From Bacteroidota bacterium (GTDB taxonomy: Bacteria > Bacteroidota > Bacteroidia > Sphingobacteriales > Sphingobacteriaceae), in assembly GCA_013288235.1 (NCBI GenBank), contig JABDCF010000005.1, forward strand, positions 1 through 38,208: DNA of 38,208 bases. Direction: 5' to 3'. The notes under the pieces were generated by a model. The model worked only from the letters and a program-made list of their open reading frames with translations, was not told the origin of the DNA and made no database searches. Position 1 is the first letter of the stretch. Every line of letters starts with the position of its first letter. Below are positions 1 to 9,937 of this stretch, in pieces. The translations under genes and the position numbers were made by a program.

Positions 1-1
1 G

Positions 2-556
2 TTTGACAATGACCTTAAGGTGCTTGCATTTAATCAAAAAGCTGCACAATTTGTAAAAGATCAGTATGGGCGTGTTCTTGAAAAAGGAGACCTGCTTGCC
101 GATCATTTTCCGCAAGGCAGATCACCACAGTTTGTGAGTTTCACAAAAAAAGTATTGCAAGGAAATAACATCAATTATGAAGTTGATTATCCGCAGCCTA
201 ACGGTTCTGTTTGCTGGTACTATGTAAGGCTGTTCCCGATAACAAATAGCAATAAAGAAATATTAGGAATGCTGATGGCTTTATATGATATTACGGAAAG
301 GAAAAATGCGGAGGAAGACCTGAAAAATGCATATGAGCGGATACAAGGTCACATTGAAAGCATAAAAGATATGGCCTGGAAACAATCGCACCTTATACGC
401 AGTCCCCTGGCCAATTTAAAGGGGCTTACAGAAATGCTGAAGGAAGACCCACACGAGGCTGCAATATTTGAACATATTAAGAATGAGCTTGACAGGATGG
501 ACGCCATCCTGATAGAAATGGCCGAAGATGCATCAGACCATGAATTTAGTGACTGA
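2..556 (+). CDS. PAS-domain sensor with orphan histidine-kinase dimerisation region (5' end off window)
   Basis: The reading frame is open to the left edge, so this is the C-terminal part of a larger protein; the GTG at 20 is internal. The visible part starts in a PAS fold (FDNDLKVLAFNQKA through the MALYDITERK end), followed by a helical linker. A region resembling a histidine-kinase dimerisation helix pair carries an H-box-like SHLIRSPLANLKGL. The protein stops about 50 residues after this His, at DHEFSD, so there is no HATPase domain. Such PAS proteins with a truncated kinase core are seen in Bacteroidota, but the role is unknown; they could act as a signalling scaffold, or the kinase end could have been lost. 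The PAS call is fairly firm; the phospho-acceptor role of the His is inference. Confidence 0.75.
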   Translation, partial: FDNDLKVLAFNQKAAQFVKDQYGRVLEKGDLLADHFPQGRSPQFVSFTKKVLQGNNINYEVDYPQPNGSVCWYYVRLFPITNSNKEILGMLMALYDITERKNAEEDLKNAYERIQGHIESIKDMAWKQSHLIRSPLANLKGLTEMLKEDPHEAAIFEHIKNELDRMDAILIEMAEDASDHEFSD

Positions 557-648
557 ACCAATTAGTGAATTAGTGAATTAAAATTTATTAACCTTGCATT
601 TGATATTTATGTTGAATTATTTTTTTCAACTTCATAATACAACTGCTA

Positions 649-1098
649 ATGGCTCATAAGAAAAACAGTCTGGATAAAATAGCTATTCCTTTACAAATTA
701 TTGATTTGCAAGAAGATGGATTTCATCCATTGGTAAATATTTCCATTTTCGGCAAACCTTTCATACTTGTGCTTGATACCGGTGCATCAAAAACTGCTTT
801 TGACGAAACAATGCTGCTACAAGCACACGAGCAGGCAGTTGTAACCATAAGCGATAAACTCTCCACCGGCCTTGGCACCACTACCATGGCATCATCCACC
901 GCTATAATTACCGACCTTTTTATTGGCAGTTTATTAATTGATGAATTTGAAGTAGCTGTGCTGGATCTTTCAACCATCAACATCGCTTACCGTCAATTAG
1001 GGCACCCTGATGTTTTAGGCGTTTTGGGCGGCGATATATTAATGAAATATAAAGCGGTTATCAACTATGGTAAATCGGTGCTTAAGCTAAAAAGATAG
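649..1098 (+). CDS. Retropepsin-like aspartic protease, 149 aa
   Basis: A small single-domain protein with the hallmark of clan AA aspartic proteases: a hydrophobic strand followed by D-T-G-A (FILVLDTGASKTAF, residues about 38-51). Near the C-terminus a hydrophobic-Gly element (LGVLGGDIL) ends the fold. One such domain supplies half of an active site, so it would work as a homodimer. No signal peptide or membrane segment is visible, so it is probably cytoplasmic. It begins at ATG 649 and ends 9 bases before the convergent membrane-protein gene. Bacterial retropepsin-like proteins are widespread but mostly uncharacterised, so substrate and role cannot be named. Confidence 0.75.
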   Translation: MAHKKNSLDKIAIPLQIIDLQEDGFHPLVNISIFGKPFILVLDTGASKTAFDETMLLQAHEQAVVTISDKLSTGLGTTTMASSTAIITDLFIGSLLIDEFEVAVLDLSTINIAYRQLGHPDVLGVLGGDILMKYKAVINYGKSVLKLKR

Positions 1099-1106
1099 TC
1101 GAAACA

Positions 1107-1778
1107 TCAACCGGCGATTTTAAACTCTTGCTTGCAAAGCTGAACAATGCTCAAGCCATAAATAATGAAAAGGAAGTAAAATATCATATAAACTACCGGC
1201 GGAAAGATTGGCCTCATAAAAGTCCAATTCAACTCGCGTGCTATAAAATTCGCTGTATTAACAATACCGTTAAAAAAAATGATCAGTAAAAATGCACGGC
1301 CGATAACATGACTCTTTACCATTGATCTTTTTCCCTTATCTGTTTTTATGGTGCGCGATTGCACATAGGCATAAATAACCGGAACTATGGCTATTAACAA
1401 TAACCCTATCGTCATTATAATTGCTGTAGTTTTATTATAAGGTAAATAAAAACCGATGACAGTTAGTACAAATAACAGTATAGCCTTTTGGCGGTTCGTA
1501 TAGTAACTGTAATTGGCCCGTATGGTTTTTTCTATTTTACCGCGATAGGCTTTTTCGGTTGTTTTCACAATTTCCTCGATGCCCATATATCCGCCAAAAT
1601 GATTGTCAACTACCCCTTGAAAAACAATATCGATGGGGCGTTGGTCACCCTCACGCCTTACATTCTCTATGGCTGTTAAGATATGGTCTGATATCTCGTT
1701 GTAAATTTCCTGGTATTTTATATCATACCAATCCATACGCTTACTTATCCATTCTAATTCATTCGCAGTTAATGCCAT
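1107..1778 (-). CDS. Membrane protein paired with a PadR regulator (HAAS-like N-terminus)
   Basis: A protein of 223 residues. The first about 90 residues are soluble and helical, with the ISDHI pattern near residue 30 reminiscent of the short helical domain found in proteins paired with PadR regulators (HAAS type). Hydrophobic stretches follow at about 97-113, 118-137, 160-178 and 192-212, giving four predicted membrane helices. It lies 73 bases downstream of the padR-like gene on the same strand and is probably co-transcribed. In known PadR/membrane-protein pairs the regulator controls the membrane gene. The HAAS assignment is from pattern resemblance only; no biochemical role can be assigned. 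Confidence 0.6.
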   Translation of the reverse strand: MALTANELEWISKRMDWYDIKYQEIYNEISDHILTAIENVRREGDQRPIDIVFQGVVDNHFGGYMGIEEIVKTTEKAYRGKIEKTIRANYSYYTNRQKAILLFVLTVIGFYLPYNKTTAIIMTIGLLLIAIVPVIYAYVQSRTIKTDKGKRSMVKSHVIGRAFLLIIFFNGIVNTANFIARELNWTFMRPIFPPVVYMIFYFLFIIYGLSIVQLCKQEFKIAG

Positions 1779-1851
1779 TTCTTCATCAAGCTATTATTTA
1801 TTCATACTAATTTTAAATTCAACAACCATTGCTTCTGCCGCTCATCAGGTT

Positions 1852-2190
1852 TCATTTTAAACTCGGTTTAAGGTTTAACAAAAGCTGTAACTGATCGATA
1901 AATACCTGTGCTTCGTTCAGTTTTTCGGTAACTTCTTTACCCCCTTGCTCAGTAAGGTGATAATATTTGCGTACCCGGTTATCAACAATTTCTGTAAATG
2001 TTTCCAGCATTCCCTCCGCTTCCAGCTTATGCAAGGCAGGGTATAAAGCACCCTCGGTAAGCACTACGTCCCCTGTAGTAATCTCCTTTACTTTTTGCGT
2101 AATTTCATAACCATACATTTGGCTATTATCTTCAAGCAGCTTTAAAATAATAGTTTGCAAAGTGCCCTTCAGCATTGGGTTTGAACTCAT
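1852..2190 (-). CDS. PadR family transcriptional regulator, 112 aa
   Basis: A short winged-helix protein typical of the small PadR subfamily. Recognisable parts are LKGTLQTIILKLLEDNSQMYGYEITQ (quoted in pieces: LKGTLQTIILKLLED, MYGYEITQKVKE), the recognition region LTEGALYPALHKLEAEGML, and the wing VRKYYHLTEQGGKEV, followed by a C-terminal dimerisation helix. The length (about 105-115 aa) fits the family. It sits directly upstream of the membrane-protein gene. A perfect 33-bp palindrome lies 20-52 bases upstream of the ATG and a TATGTTTG -7 box lies 5-12 bases upstream, pointing to autoregulation. The ligand is unknown. Confidence 0.9.
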   Translation of the reverse strand: MSSNPMLKGTLQTIILKLLEDNSQMYGYEITQKVKEITTGDVVLTEGALYPALHKLEAEGMLETFTEIVDNRVRKYYHLTEQGGKEVTEKLNEAQVFIDQLQLLLNLKPSLK

Positions 2191-2194
2191 AAAA

Positions 2195-2202
2195 CAAACA
2201 TA
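2195..2202 (-). promoter_or_regulatory. Candidate -7 promoter box of the padR gene
   Basis: On the minus strand the bases read TATGTTTG, a perfect match to the Bacteroidetes primary-sigma -7 consensus TAnnTTTG. The box ends only 4 bases before the ATG at 2190, so a start site 4-7 bases downstream would give a leaderless or nearly leaderless mRNA. No clear -33 TTG was seen; that region is occupied by the palindrome. Confidence 0.5.
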
Positions 2203-2209
2203 CGTAAAA

Positions 2210-2242
2210 ATTTATATACCTAATAAAATTAGGTATATAAAT
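2210..2242. promoter_or_regulatory. 33-bp perfect palindrome, probable PadR operator
   Basis: Two 15-base arms, ATTTATATACCTAAT and its exact complement, are separated by AAA. The site lies upstream of the padR -7 box, covering the expected -33 region, and is too AT-rich and lacks the G+C core to be a normal terminator. PadR proteins commonly bind dyad-symmetric operators at their own promoter. The symmetry is seen directly; binding by this PadR is inference. Confidence 0.6.
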
Positions 2243-2253
2243 AAAAAAGTATA

Positions 2254-2297
2254 TAAATAAAATGCCCCGCTTTGTTCAAAGCGGGGCATTTTATTTA
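2254..2297 (-). terminator. Strong rho-independent terminator of gyrB
   Basis: The core arm AAATGCCCCGCTTTG pairs perfectly with its complement, and the pairing extends to 21 bp (2254-2274 with 2277-2297) around a very short loop. It begins 16 bases after the gyrB stop. On the minus strand it is followed by AT-rich, U-rich transcript (TTTATATACTTTTTTATTT). It separates gyrB from the padR promoter. Confidence 0.9.
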
Positions 2298-2312
2298 AGT
2301 CTGATGTGTTTA

Positions 2313-4277
<1,965 letters not shown>

Positions 4278-4293
4278 TTAAAACAACAACCTT

Positions 4294-4301
4294 CAAAAGT
4301 A
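4294..4301 (-). promoter_or_regulatory. Candidate -7 promoter box of gyrB
   Basis: The minus strand reads TACTTTTG, matching TAnnTTTG, 23 bases upstream of the gyrB ATG. No convincing -33 TTG was found at the usual distance, so support rests on the -7 match and its position. Confidence 0.5.
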
Positions 4302-4392
4302 AGAATTTTAGCCCGGAATACCGCATTTGTTGATAAATATGGCACGATATAAACATGCCTTACAAAAGATTAGGATACTTGCACCGAAAGTT

Positions 4393-4400
4393 TATCTTTG
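4393..4400 (+). promoter_or_regulatory. Candidate -7 promoter box of the ompH-like gene
   Basis: TATCTTTG matches the Bacteroidetes -7 consensus TAnnTTTG and lies 67 bases upstream of the preferred ATG at 4468, leaving an untranslated leader of about 60 bases. A small imperfect hairpin (TCCTGCT/AGCGGGA, one G-T pair) lies in that leader. A TTG at 4379-4381 is too close to be a normal -33 element. Confidence 0.5.
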
Positions 4401-4467
4401 TCAAAATTTTTACAGATATAAAAAAGGCACATTCCTGCTCTTGAGCGGGATAAAAAACATTATTAGA

Positions 4468-5055
4468 ATGAAAACCACGGCTTCTATTTTTACAAAAATC
4501 ACGTTAGGTGTGTTACTTGCCGGCAGCATAGCCGCGTGCAATAAATCAAAAACCGACAGTAAACCAATTACCGCACCTGATGCCAGTAAGGAAACTACTG
4601 TATTTATTAATCAGGATACATTACTAAGCAAATACAACTATGCCAAAGACGTAACCAAAACCATGCAGGATAAAGGCAAAGCTGCACAAAATGACGTTGG
4701 CGCAAGGCAACAGGCATTTCAGCGTGAGGTTGCTGATTATCAAAAAAATGTAAATACTATGGCTGCAGACCAGCGCCAGACAACCGAGCAACGCCTGCAA
4801 AGAGAACAGCAGGACCTGCAGGGCTACTCGCAAAATGCAACTGCACAGTTTCAAAACGAACAGTCGTCAGAAGCTGGTAAGGTTTACGATAAAATTGCTG
4901 ATTTTGTAAAAGGTTATGCTAAAGAAAAAGGCTATAAATTAGTATTGATGTACTCAAAGGCTAATCCAACGGTTTTATATGGCGACCAGAGCCTGGACGT
5001 AACTGCTGATGTAACCAAAAGGCTTAATGATGCCTATTCGAAAGATAAGAAATAA
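4468..5055 (+). CDS. OmpH/Skp-family lipoprotein
   Basis: A 195-residue protein starting at ATG 4468. A longer frame opens at 4327, but its extra 47 residues lie across the promoter box and displace the signal peptide, so the shorter start is chosen. The N-terminus is a lipoprotein signal (MKTTASIFTKITLGVLLAG) ending in SIAAC, the Cys being the lipidation site. After a polar linker comes the OmpH/Skp pattern: a beta strand (TVFINQDTLLSKY), a long charged Gln/Lys-rich coiled coil (about 75-150), then the closing strand (KGYKLVLMYSKANPTVLYG). Skp-type proteins are trimeric periplasmic chaperones for outer-membrane proteins; the lipid anchor is a variation seen in Bacteroidota. A terminator follows directly. 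Confidence 0.85.
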   Translation: MKTTASIFTKITLGVLLAGSIAACNKSKTDSKPITAPDASKETTVFINQDTLLSKYNYAKDVTKTMQDKGKAAQNDVGARQQAFQREVADYQKNVNTMAADQRQTTEQRLQREQQDLQGYSQNATAQFQNEQSSEAGKVYDKIADFVKGYAKEKGYKLVLMYSKANPTVLYGDQSLDVTADVTKRLNDAYSKDKK

Positions 5056-5113
5056 AGCTGGGGGGACATTTTAGCCTTTATGGTTATTCCCCTCTTTTAT
5101 GCTTTTTCACATT

Positions 5114-5147
5114 AAAAAAACCTCAAATTTGTTTTGGGGTTTTTTAT
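5114..5147 (+). terminator. Terminator after the ompH-like gene
   Basis: The arm AAAAAACCTCAAA pairs with TTTTGGGGTTTTTT (one G-T pair) around a short T-rich loop, ending in a T-rich run. It lies about 60 bases after the stop and just before the guanine deaminase start. Confidence 0.75.
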
Positions 5148-5158
5148 TTTAATTGGAT

Positions 5159-5629
5159 ATGAAAAATCAGTCACATGAAGAATTTATGAGGATAGCGATA
5201 GGCTTATCCGAATATAATGTTAAGCAAAACCAGGGAGGTCCGTTTGGCGCAGTGATTGTTAAAGATGGAATAGTTATTACCCGCAGCGCCAATATGGTTA
5301 TTCCTGAAAATGACCCTACAGCACATGCAGAAATTTCGGCCATCAGGCTGGCCTGCCGCCAATTGGGTACTTATAACTTAGCAGGCTGCATAATTTATAC
5401 CAGTTGCGAACCTTGCCCTATGTGCCTGGGCGCTATTTATTGGGCTGGTATCAGTAAAATATACTATGCAAATACACAAACAGATGCCGCTGATATTGGT
5501 TTCGACGATGAATTTATTTATAAAGAGGTAAATACCCCAATTGAGAAACGAAACCTGCCCTGCGTACAATTGATACGAGACGAAGCTTTACATGTCTTCA
5601 AGCTTTGGCAATCAGGGAAAGGTGAATAA
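5159..5629 (+). CDS. guaD: Guanine deaminase (cytidine-deaminase fold)
   Basis: A protein of 156 aa if started at ATG 5159; a TTG two codons upstream is in frame but less likely. It deaminates guanine to xanthine in purine salvage. The zinc site is clear: THAE-type TAHAEISAIR (His ligand and catalytic Glu) and SCEPCPMCLGAIYW (two Cys ligands, PCxxC). The C-terminal stretch DAADIGFDDEFIYKE is the part that distinguishes GuaD from TadA and other deaminases and closely resembles Bacillus GuaD from memory. The length (about 156) fits. It converges with the WbpM-type gene, whose stop is 36 bases away. Confidence 0.9.
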   Translation: MKNQSHEEFMRIAIGLSEYNVKQNQGGPFGAVIVKDGIVITRSANMVIPENDPTAHAEISAIRLACRQLGTYNLAGCIIYTSCEPCPMCLGAIYWAGISKIYYANTQTDAADIGFDDEFIYKEVNTPIEKRNLPCVQLIRDEALHVFKLWQSGKGE

Positions 5630-5664
5630 TGTGTACCTGATCAGTTAATCAGCAGTTGAAAAAA

Positions 5665-7590
5665 CTAAACTTCAAGCACCCCTTCTTCAACGTTGTCATT
5701 ATTATCAAGTATTTCAAACTGCGAGTTTTTGCTGATAAATTCGGGGACAATTTCTTTCATTTTATTCACTACATCAACCACATCGTGGTGTTTGTTTAGC
5801 TCAAGCAGTTGGGCTATATCAGCTATTACCTGGTCGTAATCATAATCAATTACCTTTGATATCTTGATCTTTTCATGATAGGTTGGCATTGTGCTTTCCC
5901 CATCGTTAAGTAGCTCTTCGTAAAGCTTTTCACCAGGTCTTAAACCAGTGTATATAATTTTTATATCTCTTTCCGGCTCTAAGCCTGCCAACTTTATCAT
6001 CTTCAAAGCAAGGTTAGTGATCTTCACTGGTTCGCCCATATCAAAAATAAATATTTCGCCACCTATACCCATCGTACCAGCCTCAAGTACTAAATGTACC
6101 GCTTCGGGTATGGTCATAAAATAACGGGTAATTTCAGGGTGAGTAACCGTAATAGGCCCTCCCTTTTCAATTTGTGCTTTAAACCGCGGGATAACCGAAC
6201 CATTTGATCCCAGCACATTTCCAAAACGTGTTGTTATAAAACGGGTTGATTTATTTAACGGGCTATTTTTAAGCGATTGAATATATATCTCGGCAATACG
6301 TTTGGTTGTGCCCATTACATTTGATGGGTTAACCGCTTTATCGGTAGATATCATCACAAATTTCCCTACACCAAATGCAATAGCCAGGTCGGCAACATTT
6401 TTGGTCCCCAATACATTGGTTAACACGCCTTCTGTCGGATTTTCCTCCATCATAGGCACATGTTTATAGGCAGCAGCATGAAAAACCACCTCTGGGCGAA
6501 AATCATAAAATAATTTACGCATCCTACCGTAGTTTCTTATATCCGCTATAAATATCTGGGCCGGTACGTCTGGAAATTTCTCTTCAACCAGCAGGCGCAT
6601 TTCGTGTAATGGGCTTTCAGCCTGGTCGCACAAAATAACCATGGCAGGCCCGTAAGTTAGTACCTGCTGAACAATTTCCGATCCGATAGATCCTGCAGCC
6701 CCTGTAACCAATACTCTTTTGCCACGCAGGTCTCTTGAAATAAGTGTAGTATCAATCTGAATAGGTTTACGTTGTAGTAGATCTTCTATTTTCAATCCTT
6801 TAATTTGCTGCAGGTTAAGCTTACCGTATATCCACTGATCCGAAGGCGGCACGGTTAATACCTTTATGCCTAAGGCTATGCATTTTTCAAGCGCTGTTTT
6901 TTTGGCGTCCTCGTCAAGGTGATGGTTCATTATTATCAACTTATCAACCTTTCGTTTTTCTATAACTTTATCAAGTTTGTCAATATCGTATACTTTAACC
7001 TGTTCAATTTCTTTGTTGATCTTACCCGGGTCATCATCAACAAAACCAATTACGGCAAAATTGGTATTTGCACTTGTTTCAAGCGCCTGTTTAACCAATA
7101 CAGCGCTATTATCCGAGCCATAAATAAGAACAAAGGTTTTTGCCGTGTTTGAATAATTGTTTATATAGTAATAGGCGCTTTTAACAGCGGTACGCAATAA
7201 AATTAACAATGTACTTGAAATGGAAAAATTAACCACCATCATAGTGTCAACAGTAACCGAACTTATAGGCCATGTTGGCAACACCCATATATCTGTTATG
7301 GCAAAGTAGATAAGGGTACTAATAAACACCGAACTGAATATACGCAACACATCACGGGTGTTTGAATAGCGGATAAGCCCGGTATGAATACGCATTATAT
7401 ACATTACCTCGGCGGTGATTATACAATACAGGCCCGTGTAAATGAAAAAGTAACCCCTTAAAATATTTACGAACTCAAAACGATAAACTATAAAGTAGGA
7501 AAATGAAAAAGAGGTGGCTACAATAATGATATCCAATATCATTATAACCCAACGAGGTACCACTCTATTAAAAAGTAGATATTTTTTCAT
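5665..7590 (-). CDS. WbpM/CapD-type membrane UDP-HexNAc 4,6-dehydratase
   Basis: A 641-residue enzyme expected to convert UDP-GlcNAc into UDP-2-acetamido-2,6-dideoxy-4-keto-hexose, the first step to D-QuiNAc or D-FucNAc. Four membrane helices occupy about residues 13-135. A Rossmann-like domain follows (VLIYGSDNSAVLVKQAL, FVDDDPGKINKEI). The SDR catalytic domain starts near 295 with VLVTGAAGSIGSE. Near residue 420 STDKAVNPSNVMGTTKR shows the Ser-Met-Lys arrangement typical of large WbpM-type enzymes, with Met in place of the usual Tyr. It is the last gene of the polysaccharide run. A reductase and a WbpL-like transferase lie upstream, as in Pseudomonas O-antigen loci, though here three lipoprotein genes lie between. 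Confidence 0.92.
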   Translation of the reverse strand: MKKYLLFNRVVPRWVIMILDIIIVATSFSFSYFIVYRFEFVNILRGYFFIYTGLYCIITAEVMYIMRIHTGLIRYSNTRDVLRIFSSVFISTLIYFAITDIWVLPTWPISSVTVDTMMVVNFSISSTLLILLRTAVKSAYYYINNYSNTAKTFVLIYGSDNSAVLVKQALETSANTNFAVIGFVDDDPGKINKEIEQVKVYDIDKLDKVIEKRKVDKLIIMNHHLDEDAKKTALEKCIALGIKVLTVPPSDQWIYGKLNLQQIKGLKIEDLLQRKPIQIDTTLISRDLRGKRVLVTGAAGSIGSEIVQQVLTYGPAMVILCDQAESPLHEMRLLVEEKFPDVPAQIFIADIRNYGRMRKLFYDFRPEVVFHAAAYKHVPMMEENPTEGVLTNVLGTKNVADLAIAFGVGKFVMISTDKAVNPSNVMGTTKRIAEIYIQSLKNSPLNKSTRFITTRFGNVLGSNGSVIPRFKAQIEKGGPITVTHPEITRYFMTIPEAVHLVLEAGTMGIGGEIFIFDMGEPVKITNLALKMIKLAGLEPERDIKIIYTGLRPGEKLYEELLNDGESTMPTYHEKIKISKVIDYDYDQVIADIAQLLELNKHHDVVDVVNKMKEIVPEFISKNSQFEILDNNDNVEEGVLEV

Positions 7591-8079
7591 AAGCGATATA
7601 TTAGCAGATAGGGGTAAAGTTAATTCTTTTTAATTAATAATACCAAAAATCTATGAATTATACCTTTAATTTAACAAACCGTTTGTTTATATATTCTCGT
7701 TTTTAACAATGAAAGAGGATCAATGTTTTAAGGAAATATGGTTAAAAATAAAACTTCATGAAGCACAGTTTTATGCAGATAAAGTAATATCAGCAAGTTA
7801 ATCAAATCTTAAATCATGTCAGGCATCAAAAATAATTAATAAATGTTGTAATCAAAACCATCGCTATTATTAAGCAATAATATCGATCAAAAAAAATCAA
7901 AAGTTAAAATATGTGATTTTTAGTTAATACTATATTAATATCCAGGAACTTTCTACAAATCGTTATAAACAAGTCGGATAAGAACAGCAATAAAAATTAT
8001 TTATCTGTAAGGCAAAGGGCAAGGACATAATATTACAATTTTTTAGCCATGTAACAATTACCGTACAAACAGAAATTTA
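7591..8079. other. AT-rich gene-free stretch upstream of the WbpM-type gene
   Basis: About 490 bases without a supportable gene. It is strongly AT-rich. A 7-bp inverted repeat, AACAAACcGTTTGTT, lies at 7673-7687, about 85 bases upstream of the dehydratase ATG, and TATAAT appears on the minus strand just downstream of it. This could be a promoter/operator for the dehydratase; no consensus -7 box was found. Confidence 0.5.
7673..7687. promoter_or_regulatory. Short inverted repeat upstream of the WbpM-type gene
   Basis: AACAAAC and GTTTGTT flank a single C. On the minus strand a TATAAT follows about 15 bases downstream. The symmetry is exact, but such short AT-rich dyads can arise by chance; an operator role is only a possibility. 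Confidence 0.25.
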
Positions 8080-9540
8080 TTATAATGAGAGAGTTGATAT
8101 TTCAACTTTCGTAAATTTCAAATTGTATATCTCTACCCCTACCGGCTCATTTATAGTTTCGTAATAACTGATGAGCAGATATCCGTTGCTTACGGTTACG
8201 GATGGGTAACTCCATCCGTATACTGAAGTACTGCCTGTCTCGATATCTTTTATATGTGTCCAAGTGGCCCCTTTATCTAAAGACTCGGAAATGCTCATTG
8301 GGTTTCGGAATGAAGGATTGTTATTATGTATCGCTATTAGCTTGCCCGAAACATTTACAATTTCGGCAGGTGAAAAAGAACTGACAAGGGTACTTTGATA
8401 TGGCACGCCCCATGTTTTGCAATTATCAGTACTTATTGAAAAATATTGGAACCCGGTATAGGTACGCATGTTCATTAAACAGGTATCGCCTGATAGTTGT
8501 ACTATTTTTGGCTCCAGGCCGCCGCCTGTTACCGGCGGGGTAATTGAGGTGCTTTTTGTCCAGGTTGCGCCCCCATCATCAGAATAAAGACAATGATCAC
8601 TAAATACAAATCCCGCCCTGAAAACAGGATCTGACGCAACCGGAATAATCATCCTGCCATTATTAACAGTATGTATTGCGGCGTTCATGAAGATATCATA
8701 AGCGCCTTCGTAAATAACCTGTTTCGCAGCCGACCATGTTGTGCCGTTATCCGGCGATACTGACAAATAAAGCCGGGTATCGGCCGTGCTGTTTTTCACT
8801 AAAAAATAACAATTAATAGTAGTGGAATTGACGCGATATAACGAAACACTTGAAACATTTAATTTACCGATGTTGGCGGATACAGTAAATTCACTCCCCC
8901 ATACTGAACCTGTTGTATCAGTACTTTTGCGCCCTGCAATAAATGTGGGGGCAATATCAGAGGATGACCGGTAAAAGTGTGTATACACTGAAAGATAATA
9001 ACCGGGGCAAACAATTATGTCGCCCGCATAATTAGCTACATTTGAATTGTTTGCCAAAGCAATGTACGACCTTGGGAGCACAATCCCTTCAATCGACATT
9101 TCTGTTATTTGTAATTGCGATAATACCGAGGCATATTGCTGGTTTAAACTTGTCAATTGTTTATCCTGTATACTTACCTGGTTATTTATAGCCGCTGTAT
9201 TGGCGCTTTGCGTATTTATTGCAACTACCTTTTGATAAGTCCCTGTTGCCTGGCTTTTAAGCGTGGTTATCCCACTTAAAAGGGTGCCGATCTGGTTTTC
9301 AATAGAATCAATTTTAACTCTAAGGCTCTGTTGATTAGTTGTAAATGCTGAAATGGAAGCTTTAAGCGTTAAAATGGTTGAATTTGATTGTGAAAGCGAT
9401 GAAAGCAGGGTATCGCATTGTGCCTCCAATGAAAAAACGGATGACTGTAACCCATTTACTTGAATTTCTTTTTTGCAGGACGTATTAATAATGCCAAACA
9501 GGAGCATTAATATGAACAAAGCCAGGTTCGTTCTTTTCAT
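8080..9540 (-). CDS. Stalked BNR/Asp-box sialidase-like lipoprotein, copy 1
   Basis: A protein of 486 aa. The lipoprotein signal ends in INTSC (Cys 22). Residues about 30-165 are Ser/Thr/Gln/Asn-rich and helical, with a coiled-coil look, making a stalk. The rest is a sialidase-type propeller with Asp-boxes near 207 (degenerate, STDTTGSVW), 263 (SPDNGTTW), 322 (SDDGGATW), 372 (STDNCKTW) and 423 (SLDKGATW). GGGLEPKIVQL...MNMRT and GWSYPSVT...SYYET resemble the BNR_2 sialidase-like family. The canonical (F/Y)RIP motif of GH33 is not visible, so hydrolysis of sialic acids is unproven. It should be lipid-anchored in the envelope. It is the most divergent and shortest of the three tandem copies, and last in transcription order. 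Confidence 0.8.
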   Translation of the reverse strand: MKRTNLALFILMLLFGIINTSCKKEIQVNGLQSSVFSLEAQCDTLLSSLSQSNSTILTLKASISAFTTNQQSLRVKIDSIENQIGTLLSGITTLKSQATGTYQKVVAINTQSANTAAINNQVSIQDKQLTSLNQQYASVLSQLQITEMSIEGIVLPRSYIALANNSNVANYAGDIIVCPGYYLSVYTHFYRSSSDIAPTFIAGRKSTDTTGSVWGSEFTVSANIGKLNVSSVSLYRVNSTTINCYFLVKNSTADTRLYLSVSPDNGTTWSAAKQVIYEGAYDIFMNAAIHTVNNGRMIIPVASDPVFRAGFVFSDHCLYSDDGGATWTKSTSITPPVTGGGLEPKIVQLSGDTCLMNMRTYTGFQYFSISTDNCKTWGVPYQSTLVSSFSPAEIVNVSGKLIAIHNNNPSFRNPMSISESLDKGATWTHIKDIETGSTSVYGWSYPSVTVSNGYLLISYYETINEPVGVEIYNLKFTKVEISTLSL

Positions 9541-9937
9541 AGGGGTATTATTTACTTTAAAAAAATGTCCTCATTTTATTTTGCAGTCTCATCAAAATTG
9601 CTGCATAATATCAAAGGTGAATAAAATAAATTTAAATTTAACTAACTCATCTGTGTTGTAATTAAATGCTTCTCATCTTTGTTATCTGTATCATTGTCCA
9701 AGTTCTACAGGCTGTTATTTGAATATTTTGACTTTTATTGGCTAATTTACTTACTAAACAAAATTGTTATCGCCTGATAAAAATTCTCGCGCTATTAAAA
9801 CAAAAACAAAGTCGAAAAGTTTTGAAAAATACCACTTAACCGCCTTATGCAGATAGCACTACAGGTTATTAAACTGTTTATATATATTAAGCCTAACAGA
9901 TCATTCATCATTAAATAATGCGTCAAATGATCAGCCT
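9541..9937. other. AT-rich gene-free stretch between lipoprotein copies 2 and 1
   Basis: About 400 bases with no supportable gene. Just downstream of copy 2 a dyad pairs GATCATT (9899-9905) with AATGATC (9926-9932) around a loop that is itself partly self-complementary. It lacks a T-run, so it is at best a weak terminator or RNA-stabilising hairpin. No consensus -7 box for copy 1 was found. Confidence 0.4.

Noticed and set aside
556..600. Repeated ATTAGTGA units after the PAS gene
   Set aside because: Two to three short, imperfect units; too little to call a functional repeat.
4379..4381. TTG as a -33 element for the ompH-like promoter
   Set aside because: Only 11 bases from the -7 box, clearly shorter than the usual spacing.
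4327..4467. Longer N-terminus for the OmpH-like protein
   Set aside because: It would place 47 basic residues before the lipoprotein signal and run across a good -7 promoter box; ATG 4468 gives a clean signal peptide and lipobox.
5637..5653. Hairpin CTGAT/ATCAG between the convergent guaD and WbpM-type genes
   Set aside because: Only five AT-rich pairs with no strong T-run; not convincing as a terminator.
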